Source: Tillandsia leiboldiana | Taxonomy: Eukaryota > Streptophyta > Magnoliopsida > Poales > Bromeliaceae | DNA length: 64,000 bases | Assembly: GCA_029204045.2 (NCBI GenBank) | Contig: CM055076.1 | Coordinates: 27,668,832 to 27,732,831, forward strand | Reading direction: 5' to 3' | Part shown: positions 23,356 through 37,100 of the stretch, one piece after another | Position numbering within the stretch: position 1 is the stretch's first letter | Layout: the number at the start of each line of letters is the position of its first letter | Position numbers and translations under genes: made by a program | The notes under the pieces: generated by a model | The model's input: only the letters and a program-made list of their open reading frames with translations | Database searches by the model: none | What the model was told of the DNA's origin: nothing

Positions 23356-25718
23356 GGGTTGGATCTGTGGGCTATTTACGTATGGATTAAAATAGGTTTT
23401 ATTTTTATGTTCCGTGATAATAGGTTTAAAAGATTAATAAATTGAGTTGGGTGAGTTTAATAAGTTGAGTGAGACTGCGGTTGTACAATAGACCTAACGG
23501 TAAGAGACCCAATAATAAGATCTAACGTCTAGATGGATTGAGTCCGGTCGAGATCCGTGGGCATTGTGTCTGTACGCTTTAAGTAAATTGGTTGCGTATT
23601 TCAAACTGCTCGAATTTTTGAGATTAATGATTAGCACTAACGATCCGGCAGAATCTATTTGAAGTCATTTAAGCAAGTTTTTTTTTTTTGTTTTTTAATA
23701 TATATATTTGTCTTTCATTATTATTATTATTATTTTATCAATAAAACAAGCTTTCCATATAAGTTAGTTTCAAAATATATGGCTCAATTTAGTCTTCAAT
23801 ATTTTGAAAAATGTACTTATAAATTATTTTTAATAATAAAATATTTAATTTAGTGATCGATTTGGTTAGATATGATGCACAATATTATAACTATTTAGTA
23901 ATTAAATTTTATAATTTTTGATTTTGTTCTAAAATATACTGCTAAAATAAAAATTTTATAAAAAATAATAATAAAATATTTATATTTTAATTCGAACGTT
24001 TTGATTTTATTTTTAATGTTAAGTATAATTTTTTATTAAAATTTTATATAATTAAATTATTTTACTGAATTTACATCGTTAAAATAATAATTTTTTAAAA
24101 ATTTTATTTATTTACTAAATAATATTAAAAAATTATAAAATTTAATTTTTAAACCGTTTTTGTAACGTAGACTATACCTAACTGAATCAAAAAATATTTT
24201 AAATAATTTTTTTAACTCCATCTGTTTATGTTAGATGTGACTTTGAAATTAAAAATCGTTTTGATTTTGGGTTTTTGATTCGCCGACGGTTTTGCGGTGC
24301 GACGATAAAATTTGATAAATTTTTGAAAAAGAAAAAAATAGATGTCTATGATAAAAGCGGAGCGCTCGAGCCGCTAGGTCGGAATTCGAAATCCACCACT
24401 GACATCGGATGGAGGGTGCAGAGGAACGGAACCCCCGCGGTACGGATCGGATCTGATAAGACAAATCCGTTAAAAATTTTATTATCCTCTTTCCTTTTTG
24501 CTTTAGAGAAAAGTTCGAGCAATTGTACGATCGAAATCTGAATATTGTTGTATTTCTTTTTTTCGGCATAGTAAAATTCTTCTTTTTCGTCCGTAATTTT
24601 TTTTTTCTGTAAAATTTTTTTTACGTAAATTCGTGTGTTATATTTTGTCGTACTTCTTTTTGAAATTTATTTTTGTGTGGTGATCGTCTATTGAGTTTTT
24701 ATTTAATTTGTGCGCTCATTGCTAACCGTTTTGGTTTTTTTTTTATTTTTTATTTTTTATTGTGCCCTTATTTTACCCATTTTATCCATCTCTACATGCT
24801 TCCCAGGATGCCAAGACATGCTTCTAGAGATGTCAACGGTCGGATTCAGAATAGATTTTTAAAAGTTTGAATCCGAACCCGACTACTAAATTCGAAACTC
24901 GAATTCAAATTCGACGGATTTTAAAAATTCATATTCAAATTCAAATCCGAAAATTCAAATTCGAAACAGTTATTTCTCGTTTTCCTTTTACAATATTTCA
25001 AAACATATTACATTTAAGTCTAAATTTTTAAAATATAAATTTAAATAGAATATCAAATATTTATATACACATATATTATATAACGTAAAATCAATTCGAA
25101 TTCGGGTTCGAACCGGGTACAGTCAAAAACTATATCGAAATCTAAATTCGTTGGATTTTTGTTTTTTATATTCGTATCCGAATCCATATTCGTTTAACAT
25201 CGAATAAATTTATTCCGTTCGAAATCGAATTCAAATAAAATTTCAGGTATTCGTATCCATTGACATCTCCACCGGGATTTTACCCATAGAAGATTAATAA
25301 GTTGAGTTAGCTGGCTCCAATAAGTTAAGTGGGATTGCGGTTTATAATAGATTTAACGGCAAGAGGTTCAATATTAGATCTAACGTTCAGTTGGATTGAG
25401 TCTGATTGAGATCCATGTTTGTTATTTATTTATAGATTAAAAATAGATTTAACTTTTTGGTTCGTAGTAACAAGTCTAAAAGACTAATAAGTTGAATTGA
25501 GTGAGCTTAATAAATTAAGTGGGATTACGGTCTATAATAGATCTAACGGTAAGATACCAACATTAGACCTAACGTTCAGCTGGATTGAATCTGCTTGAGA
25601 TCCGTAAACACTATGTTTTTATATTTTAATTGAATTAGTTATGCTAATTTTTAGAATTAATATTAACGCCAACAATCCGACATTTAGAAGCGACAAGAGC
25701 TGCTTAATTTCTAAAGAA
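23356..25718. other. Non-coding block, copy B counterpart of 11513-18560
   Basis: It contains the dispersed 'agttgagttgggtgag' repeat (23365-23655), an AT-rich stretch, the GC-richer island (24180-24760) and an uninterrupted fold-back MITE (24827-25269) that marks the empty site of the solo LTR. No gene is seen. Confidence 0.5.
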
Positions 25719-25854
25719 TCACCCATTGTTGAATTCTTATTTTATCCATCTCTATAATTAGTATCAGATTTAACATTTTTTATATGATCTTATTTTATCG
25801 ATCTAATCAGTGTAGCGTGATCTGGTCTCGCAGGTGGGATTTATATGTTAAGAC

Positions 25855-26117
25855 TAGGAGTGTCAACGAGCCGAACACGAGCGAGCTGAGGTCGGCTCGT
25901 GTTCGGCTCGTTTAATAAACGAGCCGAACACGAGCTGGTTCGTTTAAATATCGAGCTGAAAAATTCGGCTCGTATTTGGCTCGTTTATTAACGAGCCGAA
26001 CGCGAGCTGGCTCGCGAACAACAAGTTTGATTTTCATTCCTATTATTAGATGTAAAACTGAAAAAAAAATTTAAAAAATAAAATTTATAAAAAATTAATA
26101 GCTTAAAATCTAAATAG

Positions 26118-26215
<98 letters not shown>

Positions 26216-26396
26216 GAGTCATTATCGAGCCGAACATGAGCGAGCTGACCCCAGCTCGTATTCGGCTCGTTTATTAAACGAGCAGAAAAATTCGGCTCGT
26301 GTTCGGCTCGTTTACTAAACGAGCGATTCGATCTCGAGCTCATTTCGAGCTGAACACGAACTGACTCGCGAACAGCGAGCTGGATTGCCACCCCTA
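25855..26396. mobile_element. hAT-like MITE with internal AT microsatellite, copy 4
   Basis: It starts TAGGAGTGTCAACGAG and ends TTGCCACCCCTA, flanked by the perfect 8-bp TSD GTTAAGAC (25847-25854, 26397-26404). The (AT)n core is at about 26121-26213. It lies in the block absent from copy A. Confidence 0.88.
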
Positions 26397-26568
26397 GTTA
26401 AGACCAGTCACCCGTTACTAAGCATGCGGCTCGTTAAAACTGGATAATCAAGACTCAATAATTTATTCCGCTGTATTCACTAGCCTAAAATACTATAGTC
26501 CAGTTACTTAGTCAAATTTATTCAGATTTATATATCTCCACTTTTAGCCCTAACTATTTCGGCCTTTT

Positions 26569-27500
<932 letters not shown>

Positions 27501-27504
<4 letters not shown>

Positions 27505-28708
27505 TTACTTATGTTCTCTAATTTATTATTTTATGAATGAACTAAATAAAGTGCTATTTTTTTTTTTTTTTTTAAAAAGAAAAACATATTTGATGTGAGA
27601 CTATTCTCAAGAGTCTTGAGATGTTACATTATATGAGCATGATGGACTCATGGGGATGGGTCATAACAATTGGTACAGTGCACAAACTTATTTATAATAA
27701 TTTAATTATATTATATAATATGCCATAAAAAAAAAGAATTTAATTATTTTTACCAAATAATAATTTGAAAGTAGAAAATGGGGAAAATAAAAAATTTTAT
27801 ATAATATGTAATGGAAGAAAAATAATTATTGAAAAAACAAATAATATTTTTTTTCTGGGATTTATGTAATCATAGCTAAAATCTAGTCTAATTAGAGACA
27901 TGATACAAAAGTTATTTCATCCAAGTAATTTTTTTTTTTTTTTTTAAACACTCCTTTATTTTATTTTAGTATATCTCTATAATCTTATTATATCTATTGA
28001 AATTCTAGAGTTTTATATATATTAAATTGATATTTTTGACAATTTGAGCTAAAATTTATCTTATTTGTGTACGCAAACATTTCGTAATTCATATCAGTTA
28101 AAGATCTATAATATAACCAACAAAATGGACCCACATTGCATAATAAAATTTAATATTTAAGAATATTTTTTTTATACTTAATGATACTTAAAAATATTTT
28201 TAATATAGTCGTCGTATTTTGAAAGCATCGGTAAATGAAAAGTCGCCATATATATAATAACGTTTATTCCAAACGTCGGTAAAATATATTCTGACGCTTT
28301 AAAGTGTCATGATTTTTTATAATTATAACGCTATAAAGTGTCAAAAAATTAAAAATAATAATAAAATTTATCATTTAGTAAATTAATTTAATACAATAAA
28401 TGATTCATGATGTTTTTTGAAACGTCAGTATTTACTATATTGTAGAAACACTTAAGAATACTTTTTCTGATCGTCATTTAAAAAACGTCCTTATATTGAG
28501 ATTTTTTTTATAGTGATAGATCTATTTAGTATGATAATATATAATAATAAAACTAAATACATACTCATAATTAAAACTATAAAATAACATAGCATCGTAG
28601 AGAAAAAATTTTGATAAAATAATCTGATTGTGATACGAATGATACCAACTGAACTAGAAAATCTGGTTTCTACTCTTGTCTCAAGGAGACTCCTGTATGA
28701 TATGGAAT
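27501..28708. other. AT-rich non-coding tail of copy B
   Basis: It matches 19868-20868 and includes the degraded CACTA-like MITE at 28140-28518. A small segment (about 27985-28140) is extra relative to copy A. No gene is seen. Confidence 0.45.
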
Positions 28709-29013
28709 TGTAACGACTCGGCCTACTAGCAATAATAACTCGGTGGGTCTAAACCACAGCCGATAATGTTTAAATTTAGTTATTATTACTAGTGTTCATT
28801 ATCTTTTATATACCTAATTATAATTTCATTCACATCCGATATCGGACTATTGGGGTATCACAGACTTTCCCCGTTTTTGTCTGATATTCTCGTCTGTCCA
28901 ATTACACGCACAAATCAAAATCACCAGATGATATGTGACTTGTCTCTTTAGCCTTGTCATCTTGATTCAGGCTCAACTGAGACTCGTCACACACTTCCGA
29001 TTGGTAATTGACC
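28709..29013 (-). mobile_element. TRIM fragment
   Basis: One LTR (28709-28862, 154 bp, TGTAACGACTCGG to GGTATCACA) is followed by part of the internal region in reverse orientation. The primer-site end and second LTR are missing, ending near 'ttggtaattgac'. Confidence 0.65.
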
Positions 29014-30250
29014 GGATCAATATCCCTTTATATAGAGTCAAGATTATCGACTTTCCATCAAAATCTAATTATAATTTTATTTAATTTAAATAAATAATAA
29101 ATAAATAAAATATATCATATCAAGTAATTCTATATCTATTAGTATTGATCCTTATCTATAATAAATTTAAATTTAAATATGATTAATTAGACCACATTTA
29201 TAAAAATTCTAACATTGCATTGTTTCCACTTTAACAAAAAGACAATGAAAAATGTGTTAATGTAAATTGAATGACAACACAAATCTTGCAATACCTTTGC
29301 CCTTAAGGCACTTTTTATATATCTAGAGTCTTAGCACATATATGCAAGTTGACTCATTTAATGTTAATTTAATTATTAGTTACAACATAAATTGGATGAC
29401 AATACAATCCTTTCTATGCTCTTTTATTAATTAAGGCAACTTTTTATATATTTTTTATTTTTTTGAGAGACAAGAATAGCATGCTACAAATTTTTGGTTT
29501 ATTTTTTTTTTAAAAAAATAAAGTTTATATAGATTTGTGAAGTAATTAGATATCGAACTGAAAATATTAAATACTAATTATTAATTCTTTTTGTCACTTG
29601 TAAATCGTAAGCGCTAATAACCAACTGTCTCAAAAGTACGTGCTAATAGAAAGGACATATTCATCAAACTTAAAGACTCAGCCACAACACTTTACAGATT
29701 GTTGAATTTTTTGTCGTTAGGTCTATTATGGACTATAGTCTACTAAATTTATTGGGCTCAATCCAATTCAACTTATTACTCTTCTGAATCTATTATCATG
29801 ATATAAAAAATTAAATACATTTTAACCAATAATACAAAGCCAACACAACTTGCTTTAAATTTCTTTTATCCATATAGTCTCAACACATGCAAGTTGACTA
29901 ATTTAATGTTAGTTAGATGCAACCACAAACACCATGATATCCCACACACATTCCTTATTTAATTTGAGGATCTTTATAGCAAGACTTAGAGCCAAAGTAA
30001 AAGGTTCTTCAACCCCATCTCTTTTGGTATTGTAGGCCCATTTCATTCCTATAAAATTAATTCAAAGTAAAAAATATTTGGAGACCCTCTCAACCACAAG
30101 CTAATTTTACTCATTTTTTATTAATCATTAGTTTTTTCTTGAGTTACTCTAGCTAGTTATATGAAAAGTTTGTTAACTTTAATGATTATTTTAGTTTTAT
30201 TTGCTAAAAATTATTAAAACTAATAAATTTAAGAAAACTCATATAAAAAC
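29014..30250. other. Intergenic; left part of the peroxidase duplication from about 29852
   Basis: No gene is seen. 29455-29640 resembles a degraded reverse copy of the SINE at 56810 ('ttttgagaga..agcatgctac', 'tcgaact', 'gtcacttg'). From 29852 the sequence is repeated at 60247. Confidence 0.45.
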
Positions 30251-30639
30251 TGAGGTTAAGCATTTTAGGCCGATGGTTTAGACTCAACAAGTTATTATTG
30301 CTAGCGGGCCGGATTGTTATATTTGGTATCAGAGCCAATCACCAGCCGGAAGTGTGTGACGAGTCTCGACTGAGCCTGGGTCTAGATGACAGAGCTAGCG
30401 AGATAAGTCTCACATCGCCTAGTGATCTTACGCTGTACGTGTGATTGGGCTGACGAGGACGTCAGGCCTAAAGAGAGAGAGTCTGTGACAACACTAATAA
30501 TCCCACATCGAATGAGAATATGATTGTAATTGGATATATAAAAGACAATGGATACTAGTAAAATTAACTGGGTTTAAGCATTTTCGATTGTGATTTGGAC
30601 CCAACGAGTTATTATTACTAGTGGGCATAGATCGTTACA
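30251..30639 (+). mobile_element. TRIM element with truncated 5' LTR
   Basis: The 5' LTR remnant ends at about 30321. The primer site TGGTATCAGAGCC is at 30324-30336, followed by a non-coding interior, a purine tract (aagagagagag) and a 156-bp 3' LTR (30484-30639, TGTGACA to CGTTACA). The same insertion sits at 60637-61092 in the other peroxidase copy. Confidence 0.8.
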
Positions 30640-31638
30640 GAAGTAGAGGTATTCATTTTACCAAAATTAAAAGTATATATAGTTTCTCAAGATCCATTTT
30701 AACAGCTAGGAGAGTAAAATGTGATAAAGAACATAAAAGCAATGACAAATATAAAGATAAAGGGATTATTGCTTTGGCACAAAGTAGGTTGATCTGCTCC
30801 AACTATGGACTCCACCACCTTTTTGAGATGGAGAAAATTAACTAATAATCACCTAAACCCTATGTTTGGATATGAATAGCATGTATATATATGATATCCA
30901 AGTTTGACCAACTGATTAATTTAGCCTTTTTCCTCTATATGTGATTGTTATTTTCAATTTGTTAAGTTGAGTGGTTTTTATGTTTCACCCATTGTTTTCT
31001 CTATATTATATACTTGACATTAATTTGATCATGTACCTCTAACTATATGCCAAACATAAAAATTTCACTATGTGATCATGAGCCAAGAGGGATTGTTATT
31101 TCTTTAAGCTAGTAGTTTATGAATTGGAATGGATCTTTTAAGTATCGACAATTGCGTAAGTTTTAAAACTAATCCATATCATAAGCTCAATTTCCCTTTT
31201 CGGTTAGATATGTATCAAAAAATTTAAATAAGAGAATTTTTTGGAGAATTTAGAGTATAATGACGGTGTTTGAGGTTTAGTAATCAATTAGCATGCTATT
31301 CATTTCGTTTATTTTTGAAATAAACTTAGCCAGAAATATAAAGCAACTAGACTTCGAACTCAGAATCTCGAATATCAGCCACTAAATTTTTTGTCACTTG
31401 CGCGCGCTAGAAACAATTGATGCCCCTAGTTTTCTAAATTTGTGTAATAATGATATTGTCGTGTCATTAGGAGGTGTTATTAGTTCAAGTAAGAGTATAT
31501 CTAGTTCCCTAAATTTTACAACTCATGCATATTTTGAAAACATCAAGCTATCTAAAGCAAAGTGATTAGGTTATACTAACTCTACCAATGGTGACAATGT
31601 ATGGAGCTAGAAATATCCTATACTAACTCCCCTTTTAG

Positions 31639-31639
<1 letters not shown>
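30640..31639. other. Peroxidase A upstream region
   Basis: No gene is seen. A SINE-like remnant in reverse (about 31275-31430: 'cttcgaactcagaatctcg', 'gtcacttgcgcgcgctag') lies here as a single copy, whereas it is part of a tandem triplication in copy B. A 75-aa ORF at 30621-30845 starts inside the TRIM LTR and is not called. Confidence 0.45.

Positions 31640-31714
<75 letters not shown>
31640..31714. repeat. (AT)n microsatellite in the peroxidase A promoter
   Basis: About 37 AT units sit roughly 20 bp upstream of the TATA box. The copy B promoter has only about 7 units at the matching site (62331-62345). Confidence 0.85.
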
Positions 31715-31716
<2 letters not shown>

Positions 31717-31734
31717 CCAAAGAATATGCACTCC

Positions 31735-31753
31735 TATAAATACTAAACCCTAA
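31735..31753 (+). promoter_or_regulatory. TATA box and telo-box of peroxidase A
   Basis: TATAAATA at 31735-31742 is followed directly by AAACCCTAAACCC (31745 onward), a telo-box-like motif. Both are kept in copy B (TATAAATA 62353-62360). The ATG is about 120 bp downstream. Confidence 0.65.
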
Positions 31754-31864
31754 ACCCTCCTTTTGGTTTCATCACATTACAACAAAGAGCTTCTAAGCAT
31801 TTTCACACTCTCTAGCTTGTTGAACACCTACTTCCTCATTGAAGAGTGCAAAGTAGAGATTGAG

Positions 31865-33103
31865 ATGGCTACTTTGAAGAATTTTCTAGTGTTCATCTTT
31901 GTTATTGTCCTCTCTTCGATCTCCTTGGCCTCGACGACGAATGGTGGGTATTTATACCCGCAATTTTACGATCGAACGTGCCCGAAAGCGCAAGAGATCG
32001 TCAGGAGCATCGTCGCGAAAGCGCACGCTGAGGAACCTCGCATGGCTGCGTCGCTGCTTCGCCTGCACTTCCACGATTGCTTTGTTAAGGTCGAAATGAT
32101 CGTAAACCTCAACATTAATTGTTTGAAGAGAGAAATTTGTTAGTCATTTATCATTTGCTATTTTGTTCATTTTATTTGCCCTTTTTGCATATGCTTGATG
32201 TACAATTCTAGTTTTAGATATACAAATTACTCTTTGGGCAAGTTTGGTTTGAAAAAGGAATCGAAATCAGATCGAATAGAAATGAAAATATGACGGAATC
32301 GAAAATAGAGTAATATAAACCAATTTGTTTGGTTTATAAAAGAAATCCGAATTAGAATCATGTCCAAATTAAAATTTTAAAAAAATAAATTTTATTAAAA
32401 ATTTAAATTTGTTATTCGAATTTTTAATCAAAATTTGAATCTAAATTTGAACTTATGATTTAAATTTAAAATTTTAATTTACAATTCAAATTTAAGGTCA
32501 AAATCAAATTTTAAAATTAGAACTATTAAGTTAAAATTTAAAATTTTATATTTTAAATTCAAATTTGAAATCATGACTTACTCAAATGAATATATAATTT
32601 TTTTTTTTTTTTTTTTTTTTTTTCTTTTTTTTCTTTTATGCTTCTTTCGATTTTTTTTTACTAAAATTTTTAAATTTTAAAATATGTTTAAATTTAAAAT
32701 TTTTAATTTTATTAATTTTAATTTTTTTAATTTTATATTTTAATAAATCTAAAAATTTTATTTTTTTAAAAAAAAAATATTAATTTTAAAATTTTAAAAT
32801 TTTTTTATAATTTTTAAAAATTTATATAAATTTAAAAATTAAAATTTTTACTCCTACTTATAATTTTAAAATTAACTTTTTTTTTTGTTCCCACTTAAAA
32901 TTTTTATAAAAATTAAAATTAATAAATATTAAAATTTGAATAAATTTTGAAATTTTAATTTTGAAAAAAATATTAAAAAGAAAAGAATATTTTAATATTT
33001 TAACACAAAAGTCAACTCTTTATTTCTCTTATTATTCAAGGGGGGGATATCGCATCCCACCCAATTCTGGGCCCCTTCCCAAGGAAGAGGCATTTGCTTT
33101 TCT

Positions 33104-33134
<31 letters not shown>

Positions 33135-34100
33135 CTTTTATGCTTCTTTTGATTTTTTTTTTACTAAAATTTTTAAAATTTAAAATATGTTTAAATTTAA
33201 AATTTTTAATTTTATAAATTTTAATTTTTTTAATTTTATATTTTAATAAATCTAAAAATTTTATTTTTATTTAAAAAAATATTAATTTTAAAATTTTAAA
33301 TTTTTTTTTATAATTTTTAAAAATTTATATAAATTTAAAAATTAAAATTTTTACTCCTACTTATAATTTTAAAATTAACTTTTTTTTTGTTCCCACTTAA
33401 AATTTTTATAAAAATTAAAATTAATAAATATTAAAATTTGAATAAATTTTGAAATTTTAATTTTGAAAAAAATATTAAAAAGAAAAGGATATTTTAATAT
33501 TTTAAAACAAAAGTCAACTCTCTATTTCTCTTATTCTTCAATCACTACCAAGTACTATTTTTCTTATACCTGGTACTAACCTAATTCCCAACCAAACACA
33601 AATTCACATTATATCTAACTTATTCCTAACTTTATACTTATCCCTGGTACTACTAATTCTCTCTTATACACGAACCAAACGAAGCCTTAAACATATCTTG
33701 ATTGTAATTCCTAAAACGTGATGAAGTAGGATCAAACCAAATCACTTGCTCCAACGGATCAAATGCAAAATTACAAGATAAAAATTGCACTAGCTTCCAC
33801 TACCCAAATGTCAAAATCCTCCAAATCAAGAGAGTAATTTCTTTCTCAGGAATCAATCAAAGAATTAGGAAAAAACTTTCTCTTATCTTCTTAGTCAATT
33901 AACTGCACGTAGTGGTGGTTAGGGGTGGCAATCCAGCTCGCTGTTCGCAAGCTAGTTCGTGTTCGGCTCGAAATGAGCTCGAGATCGAATCGCTCGTTTA
34001 GTAAACGAGCCGAACACGAGCCGAATTTTTCAGCTCGTTTAATAAACGAGCCGAACACGAGCTGGGGTTAGCTCGTTCGTGTTCGGCTTGATAACAGCTC

Positions 34101-34186
<86 letters not shown>

Positions 34187-37100
34187 CTATTTAGATTTTA
34201 AGCCATTAATTTTTTGTGAATTTTAATTATTAGATTAAAATTTTAAAATTTTAATTTTTTTTTAACTTTATACCTAATAGTAGGAATGAAAATCAAACTT
34301 GTTGTTCGCGAGCCAGCTCGTGTTCGGCTCGTTAATAAACGAGCCGAGTTAAAACCTAATAGTAGGAATAAAAATCAAACATGTTGTTCGCGAGCCGACT
34401 CGTGTTCGGCTCGTTAATAAACAGCCGAACACGAGCCGAATTTTTCAGCTCGATATTTAAACGAGCCAGCTCGTGTTCAGCTCGTTTATTAAACGAGCCG
34501 AACACGAGCCGACCCCAGCTCGCTCATGTTCGGCTCGTTGACACCTCTAGTGGTGGTGGTTTCTTAACTGAATAATAGAAACCACCTCTTAATAGGTCGA
34601 GTTGGATTTGCCCATCATGGACGACCCGAAACCCAATAAGAAAACCAACATAATCCAAACGCTATCAATAGAAATGACTTATTCCGATTTTCATTCTAAG
34701 TCTCAAATACTTCAAACCAAACGCGCCAAAAAATGTACTGAGAATGTATCTATCTAATTGTGTGATCATTTTGTAGCTAAATTCCGATTTGGTGCAGGGT
34801 TGTGAAGCATCAATATTACTCGACAATAGCGAGACGATCATAAGCGAGAAGCGATCGAACCCGAACAAGAACTCCGTTAGGGGTTTCGAGGTCGTCGACG
34901 AGATCAAATATGCACTGGAGAAGGAATGCCCGGAAACCGTCTCCTGCGCCGACATCCTCGCCATTGTTGCAAGGGACTCTACAGTCTTGGTGCACATCCT
35001 TATAATTTTTCTCTTATGCTTTACTTGTGTTCAAACCATAGTTAGTTAATTCGCGAATTATTCGCGAATTATTGAGAATCCGAATTAAACGTGTCGTTTC
35101 CGACTTTTTCCAAAAATTCGGAATAATTCGTGAATTTTTGAATCAAAAAATATCATTCGCGAATTATTCACGAATTACGAATTTTTGGGTGAAAAATTCG
35201 TTCTTTTTCAAAGCATAGTTAGTTAAGTCGCGAATTATTTGCGAATTATTCGCGAATTATTGAGAATCCGAATTAAAATTATTTGTCGGGAATAATTTAA
35301 AATTATATTTTTTTTTTTTGTTCTAAATGAATATTTTATTTATTTCTAAAATAAATTGATTAAATTATTTTAAAAAATTATAATTGTTTATACTAATAGT
35401 ATACATTTTTTAATTTTTTTTTTAATTTAATAGCCAAATTTTTTATTCCGAATTTTTAATTAGTGAACGTATTATTTTCGTATAAATCACGTATCCGAAT
35501 AATTGACGAGTCCGTTTTTTAGCCAAATTTTTCAACGAATTTTAAAATTATGATACGAATTTTATCCGTATTATATCCGTACCGAATTTTTGCCGAATCC
35601 GAATTAACTAACTATGGTTCAAACATGGAATATGCTTTTGAAAGTATAGAGGCTTCCATATTTTCAAATTACTTTTTATAATGAAATATCTGATTCGACG
35701 ATCGGTTTCGTCAGACATGATTTATAATTTTTTGAATTTGTTTGACTAGCTAGTGAATGAGTAGTATTAAAATAGACGATAGAAAATAAAAAGGCTAAAT
35801 TACAGAAAATCCCCCTCTAATATCCTGCTTTTCTACTTTACCCCCTGTCTTTTAAAAGTCGACAATCTGCCCCCTCGTAATTACCGAAATATACAGTTAC
35901 CCCCCCGCCGTCACGAAATCGTGAGTGAACCGTCAAGTTTTTGAAAAAAAAAATTGAATATACCCAAAATACCCTCAATGAATAGCGGGAAACAAGTTAA
36001 AAGGCATTCTCTCTCGCTCTCTCTCCAATATAAGGTAAGGGCATAATGGTCATTTTACCTCCTCCGTTAACGGCGTTGCCCCCTAAAGACATTTCGGTAA
36101 TTACGAGGGGCAGATTGTCGACTTTTAAAAAACAGGGGAGTAAAGTGGAAAAGCGGGATATTAGAGGAAGATTTTCTGTAATTTAGCCAAATAAAAAATC
36201 TCATAAAAATTAGTGATAAAAGACAAATTTGATGGTAAGAAGAATTTTCTATTAAAATTTTACTTAACTTGGATTGTTCTTCACCGTTGAACTTACAAAT
36301 ATGCCACATCGGTTATTAAAATAATTGAAACCATTTGATCACTTAGACAAATGATGTCGAAGATAAAATTTAATTTTTAGATAGTTCTAATAATATAGAT
36401 TATGTCTAATAATGCTAATTATCGAATCTGATATGATATCATCGAAAATAATTTGAAAGTACGAAAGTTTTTATACTTTCGGAAGTACAGGAGATGTACT
36501 CACTATTGAATATATAAATTAAAAATATAATTATCTCACAACTTAAACTTTTAGAGATAAATGACTATTTTATATAATTTAATATAGTATTATATATGAT
36601 TGAGTTTGAATTCGTACAACGCCCCAACGAGAAAAAAAAAGTGTTGAATAAATAAATGAGCATCACTATTCTTTGTCAGCTTAAGCTTCTAGAGATAAAT
36701 GATTGTTTTATACAAAGTGAAAAATATTTCGGTCCTTAAACTTTAATTTGTTATAATTTTTCCGGCGTAAATTTTTAGAATTCTTACAATCAAGTCCCAT
36801 AACTCAATTTCGCTACCTAAATATTGACATATCCTTAACGACTTAACGTAAAAGTGACGTAGTAGCGGTATGATTGATGATGCGTCAATAATAAAAATGT
36901 CTCTCTTTTTTTTTTTTTTTTTATCAAAGATTTGTCGATATTTAGTTAACTAAATTTGTGACACCCCAATAGTCCTACATTGCATGTGAATGAGATTGTC
37001 ATTGGATATATAAGAGACATGAACATTAATAATAATAACCGTGTTTAAGTATTTTAGATTGTAATTTGGACCCAACGAGTTATTATTGCTAGTGGGTCGG

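Larger units (their letters stand above)
29852..34990. repeat. Peroxidase segmental duplication, copy A (part seen twice)
   Basis: It is colinear with 60247-64000: upstream spacer, TRIM, promoter, exon 1, intron 1, exon 2. Differences seen are an LTR deletion in A (near 30250), promoter (AT)n expanded in A, an extra 119-bp tandem array in B, and about 1.7 kb of extra intron 1 in A from a hAT-like MITE and an AT-rich tandem block. Confidence 0.88.

Noticed and set aside
30621..30845. 75-aa Lys-rich ORF conserved upstream of both peroxidase copies
   Set aside because: It starts inside a TRIM LTR, and its conservation is explained by the recent duplication of the whole segment.
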